Source: Luteibacter yeojuensis
Lineage (GTDB): Bacteria; Pseudomonadota; Gammaproteobacteria; Xanthomonadales; Rhodanobacteraceae
Direction: 5' to 3'
Length of the DNA: 64,000 nucleotides
Assembly: GCF_000964085.1 (NCBI RefSeq)
Contig: NZ_JZRB01000014.1
Location: 1-64,000 of the forward strand
This document shows positions 32,620 through 40,950 of this stretch, one piece after another. A model generated the notes under the pieces. The model saw only the letters and a program-made list of their open reading frames with translations, made no database searches and had not been told where the DNA came from. Every line of letters begins with the position of its first letter. Within the stretch, counting starts at the first letter, position 1. The position numbers and the translations under genes are program-made.

Positions 32620-34156
32620 ACGCTGGGCCCGGGGCCTTCACGAATGCCCGAAGATCACCCGCGAGCTTCGCACGCTGCACCACGTCCTCCGCAATCCCGT
32701 GGCCGGCGGCATAGGCCTTCGCCGTCCAGCGCGAACGGTCGATATCCGCGTGGTCCAGCTGGTAGGTAGCGACGCCGAGCGGCGTGTTCGTATCGAAATA
32801 CCCGCCTGCCGTGAACAGGCGAAGGGAAGGATGGGCATGCATGGCGTCGACCAGCCAGGGCACGGTGTCGAGGGAATCCGTGGCATCGCCGGTTTCCTTC
32901 ACCGAATAGAACCAGCTACCCCTGTTGATCGCGAGATTGAGGTAGCGATATTCGCCGGCCGCCACGTAGTCCAGTGATTTCAGATAGCCCTCGAACGCGT
33001 GCTCCGGGCGCTTTCCCAACGTCATGGAGGGGTCGTTGTAGGGCGCAGGTAGCGCATCGAGGTCGGGGCCGCCGGTCTGGCGCGTATCCAGGCTGCCGGC
33101 GTGCTCGTTGGCTTTCCCGCCCAATAGCGCATGGGCGAACGCGTTGCGGTCGATGCGCAGGTGGGCTTTCTCCAGCGGCGCCGGCGAAATGCCCACCTGG
33201 GCACTCATGGCCTGCGCCACGGCATGCAGCCGTTCTGCCGAAAGGCTCGCCCCTTCGAGCAACGCCGAGGCGTACTCGGTGCGCGCGAACTGAACGGCCT
33301 GCGCATAGGCATCCTCCACGTTCGCAGCGGGCGCCTGGCGCAGGCCGCGAACGTAGGCACTCGCAGCCAGCGATGGCAGTAGGCCGATCGCCTGGATGTC
33401 GTCGTTCTCGCCCGTCTTCAGCACCAACGACAGGAGGATCACGCCATGGAGATGGAGGGCGTTGTGCTTCGCATCCGCGTGCAGGATGGCCACCGACCGC
33501 ATTGTCCCGTAGCTTTCGCCCATGAGGAACTGCGGCGACGTGGTGCGGCCATTATCCCGGAGCCATCGTTCAATCACGCTGCGGATGGACTCGGCATCCC
33601 CGGGCGTGTTCCAGGCCGGCGAGGCGTCGCGGCCGGCGAGGGGAAAACTGGCGCCCGTGCCCAGGGGATCGATGAACACCAGGTCGGACGCATCGAGCAG
33701 GCTATCGGGGTTATCGACGAAGGCACCCGTGGCCGCCTGGTACAGCTTGGGGCCCAGGCCCTCCATCTGCAGCGACCACGAGGATGACCCCGGCCCACCG
33801 TTATAGATGAAGGTGACCGGGCGCGACGCGTCGGGCTGTTTACCGGCGAGATAGGCTTCCGTGACCATCACGCCCATGGGCTCGCCGTCGTCGCCCGGTA
33901 CCGGCCATTCGCTCACGATGGCCTGGTAGGCCACGCGCTGGCCCGCGATGGTTGCGTGATGCCTTGTCACCACGGGTGGGCGTGCACCCAACGTGCGCGT
34001 CGCCGTCGGCGCGAATGCCTTGGCCGAAGCCGCCGCCGCCGTCACGTCGGGACGTGCCTGGGCCGCATGGCTCGCGCTGGCGCCGAGGGCGGCCAGCACA
34101 AGCGCCCCCGCCATGCTGCGCCACGTGGGCCGTCGTGGCGGCGGCATGGCGTTCAT
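32603..34156 (-). CDS. S10-family serine carboxypeptidase-like protein
   Basis: 517 residues with a signal peptide ending near ASHAA. Features of the S10 alpha/beta-hydrolase fold: FIYNGGPGSSSW (oxyanion region), GESYGTMR with the nucleophilic serine, YFDTNTPLG with the aspartate, and AAGHGIAE with the histidine. It would trim C-terminal residues from peptides in the periplasm or outside. Its start overlaps the stop of the S41-like gene (ATGA), so both come from one operon reading leftwards. Confidence 0.88.
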   Translation of the reverse strand: MNAMPPPRRPTWRSMAGALVLAALGASASHAAQARPDVTAAAASAKAFAPTATRTLGARPPVVTRHHATIAGQRVAYQAIVSEWPVPGDDGEPMGVMVTEAYLAGKQPDASRPVTFIYNGGPGSSSWSLQMEGLGPKLYQAATGAFVDNPDSLLDASDLVFIDPLGTGASFPLAGRDASPAWNTPGDAESIRSVIERWLRDNGRTTSPQFLMGESYGTMRSVAILHADAKHNALHLHGVILLSLVLKTGENDDIQAIGLLPSLAASAYVRGLRQAPAANVEDAYAQAVQFARTEYASALLEGASLSAERLHAVAQAMSAQVGISPAPLEKAHLRIDRNAFAHALLGGKANEHAGSLDTRQTGGPDLDALPAPYNDPSMTLGKRPEHAFEGYLKSLDYVAAGEYRYLNLAINRGSWFYSVKETGDATDSLDTVPWLVDAMHAHPSLRLFTAGGYFDTNTPLGVATYQLDHADIDRSRWTAKAYAAGHGIAEDVVQRAKLAGDLRAFVKAPGPASTDTR

Positions 34157-35616
34157 CGTGCTTCCTCGAAGGTCTTCCTGACCCAGGCTTTGACGGCCTC
34201 GGTGTCTTCGATATTGCCGTGATAGACAACGTCAGGAACATTCGGCTCGTTATCACCACGCTGCCGCCCATCCCGGGTCATCACTGGCACCGACACTTTT
34301 CCGTTACCGCTTGGCAGATCCGCACCCAGCGGCGTGCCGGTCCGGGAGTCGATGAACGTCTCGACACCGGCCTGCGTCACACCGGGAATCAGCTTCATCT
34401 CGTCGACCAGCCCGATGCACGCACTGCCACAGGCGTAACCCGTAAGCACGACGACCTTGGCATGCACGAGGCTTGGCGGGGCGCTTGCGGGCTTGGCGAT
34501 GTTCTCCTTGTTCGCCGAGCTGCGCAGCACACTCTCGTGACGCGCCACGGCACCGGCGAGCAGGCGGTTATCCGGGTCGAACGTCGTGCCATCGGGCGGC
34601 ATGGTGATGGGTTCAGGCTTGAAGGTTTCGGGCGGGCCACCAAACGCCTCGAGGATCTCAGGTGTCGCGCGGTAGACCGCGCTGATCCGCAGGCGTGCCC
34701 GCGCGTAATAGTCGGTATACGGTGCGCCGTACAAGCCGCGAAGAAACGCCATGAACCACTCATAGGGGCCACCGTGGTTGTTCCGCTCATCCACGACGAT
34801 GATCTTCTTCGAGCGTAGCGAAGGCAGCTGGGCAATCACCGAACGCAATGCGTCCACCTCGGCCGGCGTGTGGGGCATGATGTTCTGCAGCATGATCCAG
34901 GCACCGTCCTTGCCGAACGGCTCGATGCGGTCGATGAGCTCGGCATCGCCCATCAGCGCGGCCCGCTTCTGCGCAAACACAGTGCCATCGATGGGGGTCC
35001 ACTGCAGTTTGACGTCCTTGCCATCGATCGTGCACGACGAGGGGCGCTTGAAGAACGGGCTCTGCACATCGCGGAAGATGGACGACGCGAGGTTCCAGCG
35101 CGTGGACTCCAGCTTGGGAAGCGATGCTTCGTAGGGTGCGAGCTCATCCACCCAGGCGTTCAACGGCTTGCCGTCGCATGCGCTGATGACGAGGCCATCG
35201 GCGACCGTGCCATTCCCCGCCACGGTTCGATACTGGCCGCCTACGTAGATGGAAAGGAAGCCCGGCCACTGCAGGTTCTTCTGCACGAGGTTCAACGACA
35301 GGTAGACGTGCTCATCCTCGAACGTGGAAACGAAGTGATTCAGGGCATGTCGATAGCCAGAATAGCTCTGGATCCTGGGGATGTCGGACGCGGCGCGCGC
35401 CTGCGCGGTCTTCAGGAGCGCATCGAAGCGGGCAGGGTCGGGATAGACTGCGAGGATATGCTGCTTCTTCGCCCATTCGACGATGAACTGGATATCGGAC
35501 CGGGCCATGGCCTGCCATGGCCCGCCCTGCGATGGGCTCTCCTTCGGTTCAGCGGCGACCGCCGCCGTCGAAGCGCCCATCACCGCCAGCATGAGTAAAA
35601 CAAGATAACGTCGCAT
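34153..35616 (-). CDS. S41-like exported protease or related protein
   Basis: 487 residues with a signal peptide (LVLLMLAVMGASTAAVA). The fold is that of tail-specific proteases: a peptide-binding middle (WIMLQNIMPHTPAEVDALR), KKIIVVDERNNHGG as the first core strand, and VVVLTGYACGSACIGLVDEM where S41 enzymes place the serine. The usual SA(S/E) box is replaced by CGSACIG, so the serine is plausible but atypical. Operon with the S10 gene, with a 4-base overlap. It probably degrades peptides together with it. Confidence 0.7.
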   Translation of the reverse strand: MRRYLVLLMLAVMGASTAAVAAEPKESPSQGGPWQAMARSDIQFIVEWAKKQHILAVYPDPARFDALLKTAQARAASDIPRIQSYSGYRHALNHFVSTFEDEHVYLSLNLVQKNLQWPGFLSIYVGGQYRTVAGNGTVADGLVISACDGKPLNAWVDELAPYEASLPKLESTRWNLASSIFRDVQSPFFKRPSSCTIDGKDVKLQWTPIDGTVFAQKRAALMGDAELIDRIEPFGKDGAWIMLQNIMPHTPAEVDALRSVIAQLPSLRSKKIIVVDERNNHGGPYEWFMAFLRGLYGAPYTDYYARARLRISAVYRATPEILEAFGGPPETFKPEPITMPPDGTTFDPDNRLLAGAVARHESVLRSSANKENIAKPASAPPSLVHAKVVVLTGYACGSACIGLVDEMKLIPGVTQAGVETFIDSRTGTPLGADLPSGNGKVSVPVMTRDGRQRGDNEPNVPDVVYHGNIEDTEAVKAWVRKTFEEAR

Positions 35617-35773
35617 ACGTTGAAAGCCCCCTGAGCCGAACTATCGAGCACGCTAGGCTTTGCGTCGGCGCGAGCGAATCCATATTTTGCTTATAACCGC
35701 TCATACATCCGTTATGGAACCTTGAACCCGGCCAGTGTCGGGCGCGGTCGTGGCTGCGAGGGCGTATGAAGCG

Positions 35774-36718
35774 TCAACGCCTCACGGGGCTCGCCGCATC
35801 CATGGCCATGTCCGGGTCGTCCTCGAGCAGCCCGCTGATGTAGTCGATCAGCGCCCGCGTGCGGGGCGGCAGGCTACGCTTGGAGGGGTACACGACGTGG
35901 ATGGGGAAACGCCGCGTCGGGTAATCGGGCATGACATGCAGCAACCGGCCTGCCGCAAGGTCCTCCGCGACGAGCAGGTGCGATAGCAGCGCGATCCCTT
36001 GCCCCGCCAGCGCCGCGCGGTACACGGCCCCGGCGTTGTTCGAATGGATGCGCCCACTGACAGATATGGCCAGGTCCTGCCCCGCCACGTCGCCGGGCGC
36101 CGGTGGGGTGCTGAACCACCAGACGTTCTCCCGCCCCCACCGCTGGTAGAAGATGCAGTCGTGCTGCTCCAGGTCGCGGGGATGGGCCGGTGGCTGGTGC
36201 TGCTCGAGGTAGCCGGGCGACGCCACCAGGTACGCCTTCGTCTGGCCAATGGTGCGCGCCACCAGCGTGGAGTCTTCGAGGGGCCCGAGCCGGATCTCGC
36301 AATCCAGCCCCTCCTCGATCAGGTTGCTGACGCCGTCCCGGAGCACGAGATCCACCGAGATCCCCTCGTAGCTGGCCAGGAACGGTGCGAGGTGGCTGCT
36401 GAGGTACAGGCCCAGGGGCACGGGCAACGCGATACGGACGCGCCCGGCCGGCCGCCCGCGGCGCGCGCCCACGTTGAAGGGCAGGTCCTCCGCGTCGTCG
36501 ATCAGCCGCTGTGCGGGTAGCAGTAGCTCGCGCCCTTCTTCGGTAAGCGTCACCGCCTGTGTACTGCGATGGACAAGCCGTGCCCCGAGGTAGTCCTCCA
36601 GGGCGCTTACCTGCCGTGAGATGGCCGGCTGGGTGACGCCACGCTCCGTCGCGACGGCAGAGAACGAGCCAGTCTGCGCAACGCGAACAAAGGAACGAAG
36701 TGCAGCAATGAGGTCCAT
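35774..36718 (-). CDS. LysR-family regulator
   Basis: 314 residues. N-terminal helix-turn-helix (SFSAVATERGVTQPAISRQVSALE, residues about 18-41) and a C-terminal effector-binding domain (GRVRIALPVPLGLYLSSHLAP; DCEIRLGPLEDSTL). It is divergent from the broken RidA gene, 99 bases away, which it presumably once controlled. With that target deleted, its present target is uncertain. Confidence 0.9.
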   Translation of the reverse strand: MDLIAALRSFVRVAQTGSFSAVATERGVTQPAISRQVSALEDYLGARLVHRSTQAVTLTEEGRELLLPAQRLIDDAEDLPFNVGARRGRPAGRVRIALPVPLGLYLSSHLAPFLASYEGISVDLVLRDGVSNLIEEGLDCEIRLGPLEDSTLVARTIGQTKAYLVASPGYLEQHQPPAHPRDLEQHDCIFYQRWGRENVWWFSTPPAPGDVAGQDLAISVSGRIHSNNAGAVYRAALAGQGIALLSHLLVAEDLAAGRLLHVMPDYPTRRFPIHVVYPSKRSLPPRTRALIDYISGLLEDDPDMAMDAASPVRR

Positions 36719-36817
36719 GGACTCATCCCGTCGATGATCTCGTCGTTAACGACCGCGGTGCCCTACTTTGCCCGAAAACGATGAACGACCCGTAACGAAC
36801 CGCTCATACAAACCCGC

Positions 36818-37025
36818 ATGAAGACTATTACCACACGCAACGTTCCATGGCGGCGGGGCACGAGCTAGCGTCCCGCCATTGCATGCCTGGAGTACGTTCG
36901 ACTTCGACGGGCCAACGCGCACCACGGTGTCGGTGCAGCAGCTTTCCCATCCGCACCTGCTTATCGAGATCAAGGCGATCGCCTACCGGCCGGTGGTTTC
37001 GCCGGCGGTCGCGGAGAACGCCTAA
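36818..37025 (+). pseudogene. RidA-family gene with an internal deletion
   Basis: ATG 36818 starts [11 protein letters not shown], the usual N-terminus of a RidA-like protein. The frame then breaks after about 15 codons. From 36894 to 37025 the plus strand encodes the family's C-terminus ([18 protein letters not shown], then KAIAYRPVV) and a stop. About 80 residues between them are missing. RidA enzymes hydrolyse reactive enamine or imine intermediates. A 101-bp repeat begins 15 bases after the stop. Confidence 0.75.
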
Positions 37026-37039
37026 CGCGGCACCTCACT

Positions 37040-37140
37040 TACCGTACGCCCCACCAGCGACAAAGACGCCCGCCGCGCGACGAAACGAAGCCTCGGGCAC
37101 GGGGCCTCGTGCTACTAATCAAGGCCAATGACTTCGGAGC
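37040..37140 (+). repeat. 101-bp dispersed repeat, copy 2
   Basis: Partner of 15658-15758, about 94 of 101 positions identical. It lies between the RidA remnant and an SDR gene. Its last bases, TTCGGAGC, supply the GGAG that serves as ribosome-binding site for the SDR start at 37149. Confidence 0.85.
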
Positions 37141-37148
37141 TATTGGCC

Positions 37149-37916
37149 ATGACGAGCAATATGCGCAGGCGCGTCGCCCTGGTGACGGGTGGAAGCCGGG
37201 GGTTGGGTCGCGCCGAAGTGCTGGCGCTGGCAGCGCGGGGCATCGATTGCCTCTTTACGTACAGCGCCAGGCGGGATGAGGCGGAGAAGGTGGCCGCCGA
37301 GGCACGCGCGCCTGGGGTCGAGGTCCACGCCCTGCAACTCGACCAGGGCAACGTGCCCACGCTCGATGGCTTCGTCGACCGCGTAAAGGCCACCCTGGCT
37401 GGCATGGGCGTGGAGAGGATCGATTACCTGGTCAACAACGCGGGCATCTCGAACCACACGGCGTACGCGGAGGTGACGGAGGAGGAGCTTGACCGGCTGT
37501 ATGCCATCAACTTCAAGGGCGTCTTCTTCCTCACGCAGAAGTTGCTCCCGCTCATCAACGATGGGGGCCGCATCATCAACACGTCATCGGGGCTTGTTCG
37601 CTTCGTCTTCCCCGATCTCATCGCCTACGCCTCGAGCAAGGCCTCGCTCGAGACGTTTACGCGGTACCTTGCCCACGAGCTGGGGCCGCGCGGCATCACG
37701 GTCAACACGATCGCGCCCGGCGCCATGGGCACGGACTTCAACGGTGGCATGATCCGTGACAATGCTGGCTACCGTGAGCGTATCGCCGGGGTCACCGCCC
37801 TGGGCCGGCCTGGCGTGCCCGACGATATCGGCCCGATGGTGGCGTCGCTACTGGACGACAGCAACCGCTGGATCAACGCGCAGCGCATCGAGGTGTCAGG
37901 CGGCATGAAACTCTAG
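37149..37916 (+). CDS. Short-chain dehydrogenase/reductase
   Basis: 255 residues from ATG 37149, nine bases after GGAG; the longer frame starts inside the repeat. Cofactor motif GGSRGLGRAE, NNAG at the core, and the catalytic S...YxxxK (NTSSGLV, then YASSKAS). The C-terminus is RIEVSGGMKL, typical of FabG-like enzymes. The substrate is unknown. The S9 peptidase starts seven bases after its stop, so the two are co-transcribed. Confidence 0.88.
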   Translation: MTSNMRRRVALVTGGSRGLGRAEVLALAARGIDCLFTYSARRDEAEKVAAEARAPGVEVHALQLDQGNVPTLDGFVDRVKATLAGMGVERIDYLVNNAGISNHTAYAEVTEEELDRLYAINFKGVFFLTQKLLPLINDGGRIINTSSGLVRFVFPDLIAYASSKASLETFTRYLAHELGPRGITVNTIAPGAMGTDFNGGMIRDNAGYRERIAGVTALGRPGVPDDIGPMVASLLDDSNRWINAQRIEVSGGMKL

Positions 37917-37923
37917 GATCCCC

Positions 37924-39984
37924 ATGAAAATAGCCATACCGGCGCTTTCCCTTCTCGTGGCGACGATAGCCACCGCCGCGCCTGTCAACGTCTCGGGCTT
38001 TTTCCGGCTGGTCGATGCGGGCGATGTCTCGGTGAGCCCGGATGGCCAGTTCGTCGCGTACGTGCGGACCACCCCCGACGTGATGACGGATACGCGCAAG
38101 GAAAGCCTCTGGCTCATCGATACCCGCACGCATGCGGAGCGCATGGTCGCGGCGGGCGCTTCCACACCGCGATGGTCGCCGGCCGGTACGCGCCTTGCGT
38201 TCATTGCCCCGGATGCCAGCGGGCATGCCCAGGCCTTCACGCTTGCCCCGCCGGATACGCACGCCAACCAGGTAACCCACGTCGACCATGGCCCCGCATC
38301 GCTTGCGTGGTCGGCCGACGGGAAGACGCTGGCGTTCACGGCAAGCGTACCTGTGCAGGGGCCGCCCCCGGCGCCGCCGGCGATGCCACGGCCCGCGGGC
38401 GCCACGTGGGCCCCCGCGCTGAAAGTGATGGACTGGGGTAACTACATGGCGGACGGCGCCGGCTTCCTCGACCAGCAGGTAAGCGAGGTCTTCATCGTGC
38501 CAGCCGCGGGCGGCGATGCACGGCAAGTCACGCAGGGCGGGGCGCTGAACGTCAGCAACGTGCACTGGATGCCGGGTGGCAGCCAGCTGGTCGTGGAGGC
38601 GGCGCAGGTGATGCCTTCCGACGCCACCCGCAGCTATGCGCGCCTGTTCCGTGTCGATATCGCCACCGGGAAGGCCACGGCGCTGACCGCCGGCAAGGTG
38701 GATGACGCCGACGCGGCCGTGTCGCCGGACGGCAAGCACATCGCCTTCGTACGCATGGCGGACCGTGGCACCACGTTCGACTGGATGCGCCTGATGGTGA
38801 TGGACGCCGATGGCTCGAACGTGCGGCAGCTTGGCACCGGGCTGGATCGTGACCTCGGGGCACCGCGGTTCGCGCCCGACGGCCAGTCGCTGGTGGCCCG
38901 TTACGACGACCACGGCACGGGCCGGCTCGCCCGCGTGGGCATGGATGGCACGGTGACCACGCTGATCGACCGGATCGGCGCCGACGAATCGTCATCGGTC
39001 GCCACCGATGGAAGCATCGCGTTCCTCGACGCATCGCGCACGGCGCCGCCGAACGTGTGGATCAAGCCGGCGAACGGGCAGGCGTTGCAACTCACCCACC
39101 TCAACGATGCGCTCGTGGCGGGCATGGCCGTGGGCGCGATCCGCGAGTTGCCGGTGACATCGCGCGCCGACGGCAAGGCCGTGGGCACATGGATCGTCCT
39201 GCCGCCGGATTATAAGGCGGGCAAGCGTTACCCGATGATCCTGCTGCTCCACGGCGGGCCGCATGGCAGCGACGGCGACGCATGGGACATGGAACGGCAG
39301 CTCATGGCAGCGACCGGCTATGTCGTCGTCGACCCCAACTACCGTGGATCCACCTCGTACGGGAACGCGTTCGCCGCGGACGACGTGGCGCACGACTTCC
39401 CGGGCCGCGCCTACGACGACCTGATGAGCGCCGTGGATGCCGCCGTGCGCGAAGGCTATGCCGACCCCGCCCACCTGTTCATCACGGGCAGCTCGGCGGG
39501 CGGCGAGCTCACCGCGTGGACCATCGGCAACACCACGCGCTTTCGTGCCGCGGTCGCGGAGAAACCGGTCATCGACCTGGCCAGCAACGAACTCGCCACC
39601 GACCAGTACAAGGCATCAGGCGGTGTGCTGGGTGTCGCACCCTGGGCCGATCACGCGCTGTTCTGGAAGTACTCGGCGCTATCGCGCGTGGGTGAGGTGT
39701 CGACGCCCACCCTGGTGATGGTGGGTGACGAAGACCGGCGCACGCCGCTGACCCAGTCGCTGGAGTTCTACAACGCGCTGCGCTTGCGTGGCATACCCAG
39801 CCAGCTGGTGGTGGTGCCTGGCGCTAGCCACGAAAGCCTGCGCGCGCGGCCGTCGCAGCACGCGACGGAGTTCACGGTGACGATGGCATGGTTCGCCCGT
39901 TTCGGCGGCGCGGCCGTGCTTACTCCCCCTCAGGGAAGTCGGCCGTCTTCGACAGCCACGCCCACTGCTCGGCGTTCTTCTTGA
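37924..39984 (+). CDS. S9-family prolyl oligopeptidase-like peptidase
   Basis: 686 residues with a signal peptide (LSLLVATIATAAP). A seven-bladed beta-propeller (VSVSPDGQFVAYV; TPRWSPAGTRLAFI; SPDGKHIAFVRMAD) is followed by an alpha/beta-hydrolase domain with the nucleophile in GSSAGGELTAW, an aspartate in GDEDRRTPL and a histidine in GASHESL. It would cleave small peptides in the periplasm. The last 22 codons read into the convergent SDR gene. Confidence 0.9.
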   Translation: MKIAIPALSLLVATIATAAPVNVSGFFRLVDAGDVSVSPDGQFVAYVRTTPDVMTDTRKESLWLIDTRTHAERMVAAGASTPRWSPAGTRLAFIAPDASGHAQAFTLAPPDTHANQVTHVDHGPASLAWSADGKTLAFTASVPVQGPPPAPPAMPRPAGATWAPALKVMDWGNYMADGAGFLDQQVSEVFIVPAAGGDARQVTQGGALNVSNVHWMPGGSQLVVEAAQVMPSDATRSYARLFRVDIATGKATALTAGKVDDADAAVSPDGKHIAFVRMADRGTTFDWMRLMVMDADGSNVRQLGTGLDRDLGAPRFAPDGQSLVARYDDHGTGRLARVGMDGTVTTLIDRIGADESSSVATDGSIAFLDASRTAPPNVWIKPANGQALQLTHLNDALVAGMAVGAIRELPVTSRADGKAVGTWIVLPPDYKAGKRYPMILLLHGGPHGSDGDAWDMERQLMAATGYVVVDPNYRGSTSYGNAFAADDVAHDFPGRAYDDLMSAVDAAVREGYADPAHLFITGSSAGGELTAWTIGNTTRFRAAVAEKPVIDLASNELATDQYKASGGVLGVAPWADHALFWKYSALSRVGEVSTPTLVMVGDEDRRTPLTQSLEFYNALRLRGIPSQLVVVPGASHESLRARPSQHATEFTVTMAWFARFGGAAVLTPPQGSRPSSTATPTARRSS

Positions 39985-40768
39985 GCGTGCTGAAGCGCTC
40001 GCGCGCCACGTCGACGGCGGACGCGCCGAGCAGCAGCCGCAGCGGGGGCTCGGTGGCGTTTACGGCTTCGATGATCGCCTGCGCGGCGCGCGCCGGGTCG
40101 CCAGGCTGTTTCCCCGAACTTGCCTTGGTGGTCTCGCGACGCTTGCCGGCCGTCGGCGCGTAGTCGGCGATGACGCAGCCCGACTCGGCCATCGACGAGC
40201 CCGCCCACGCCGTGCGTAGCGCGCCTGGCTCGACGATCAGAACATGCAGGCCAAGCGGCGCGGCCTCGAGGGCGAGGGATTCGGACAGTGCCTCGATGGC
40301 GTATTTGGTGGCGTGGTAATAGCCGGTGGCCGGTAGCGCGAGCAGGCCACCCAGCGACGATATGTTGATGACGGTGCCAGCCTTGCGCTGGCGCATGGCA
40401 GGTAGCACGGCACGGAGCATGTTGACGACCGAGAACACATTGGTCTCGAACAGCTTGCGTACCTCGTCGTCGCTACCTTCTTCCACGGCGGCAAGGTAGC
40501 CGTAGCCCGCATTGTTGACCAGCACATCGACCTGGCCAAAGGCGGCTTCCGCTTCCCGCACGGCCGGCACGATGGCTGCGGCATCGGTGACGTCGAGGCG
40601 CAGCACGCGGACGCGATCGCCATGCTTTGCCTGCAGTGCCTCCAGCCGCCCTGGCTCGCGTGCGGTAAGGACGGCACGGTACCCGGCGTCCAGCACGGCG
40701 TTCGCCAGGGCCAGGCCAAGGCCGGATGAGCTGCCGGTGACAAGCCATACCGCGTTGGCATCAAGCAT
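39920..40768 (-). CDS. Short-chain dehydrogenase (oxidoreductase) with extended C-terminus
   Basis: 282 residues from ATG 40768, preceded by GAGGAAG. GSSSGLGLALA is the cofactor loop, NNAGYGYLAAVEE the core, and SSLGGL with YYHATKYAIE the active site. The tail (PPLRLLLGASAVDVARERF) is typical of the 'classical' SDRs annotated as oxidoreductases. It overlaps the S9 gene end to end. The longer upstream frame is not supported by a ribosome-binding site. Confidence 0.88.
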   Translation of the reverse strand: MLDANAVWLVTGSSSGLGLALANAVLDAGYRAVLTAREPGRLEALQAKHGDRVRVLRLDVTDAAAIVPAVREAEAAFGQVDVLVNNAGYGYLAAVEEGSDDEVRKLFETNVFSVVNMLRAVLPAMRQRKAGTVINISSLGGLLALPATGYYHATKYAIEALSESLALEAAPLGLHVLIVEPGALRTAWAGSSMAESGCVIADYAPTAGKRRETTKASSGKQPGDPARAAQAIIEAVNATEPPLRLLLGASAVDVARERFSTLKKNAEQWAWLSKTADFPEGE

Positions 40769-40950
40769 GGGCTTCCTCGGTTTCGTGGGGGTGGCATCCG
40801 AGGCTAGGGCACGGCGTGTTTGCCGCGTGCGCTGTTCGTCGCATCGAGGGAACCTTCGTCGCATAGCGTCGTGACCGGCGCGGGCACGGCTTGCCGCCGC
40901 CACGGCTTTCGTGCACGGTGCGTCGAACGCCCGTGCGAGGTGCCTGCCCG

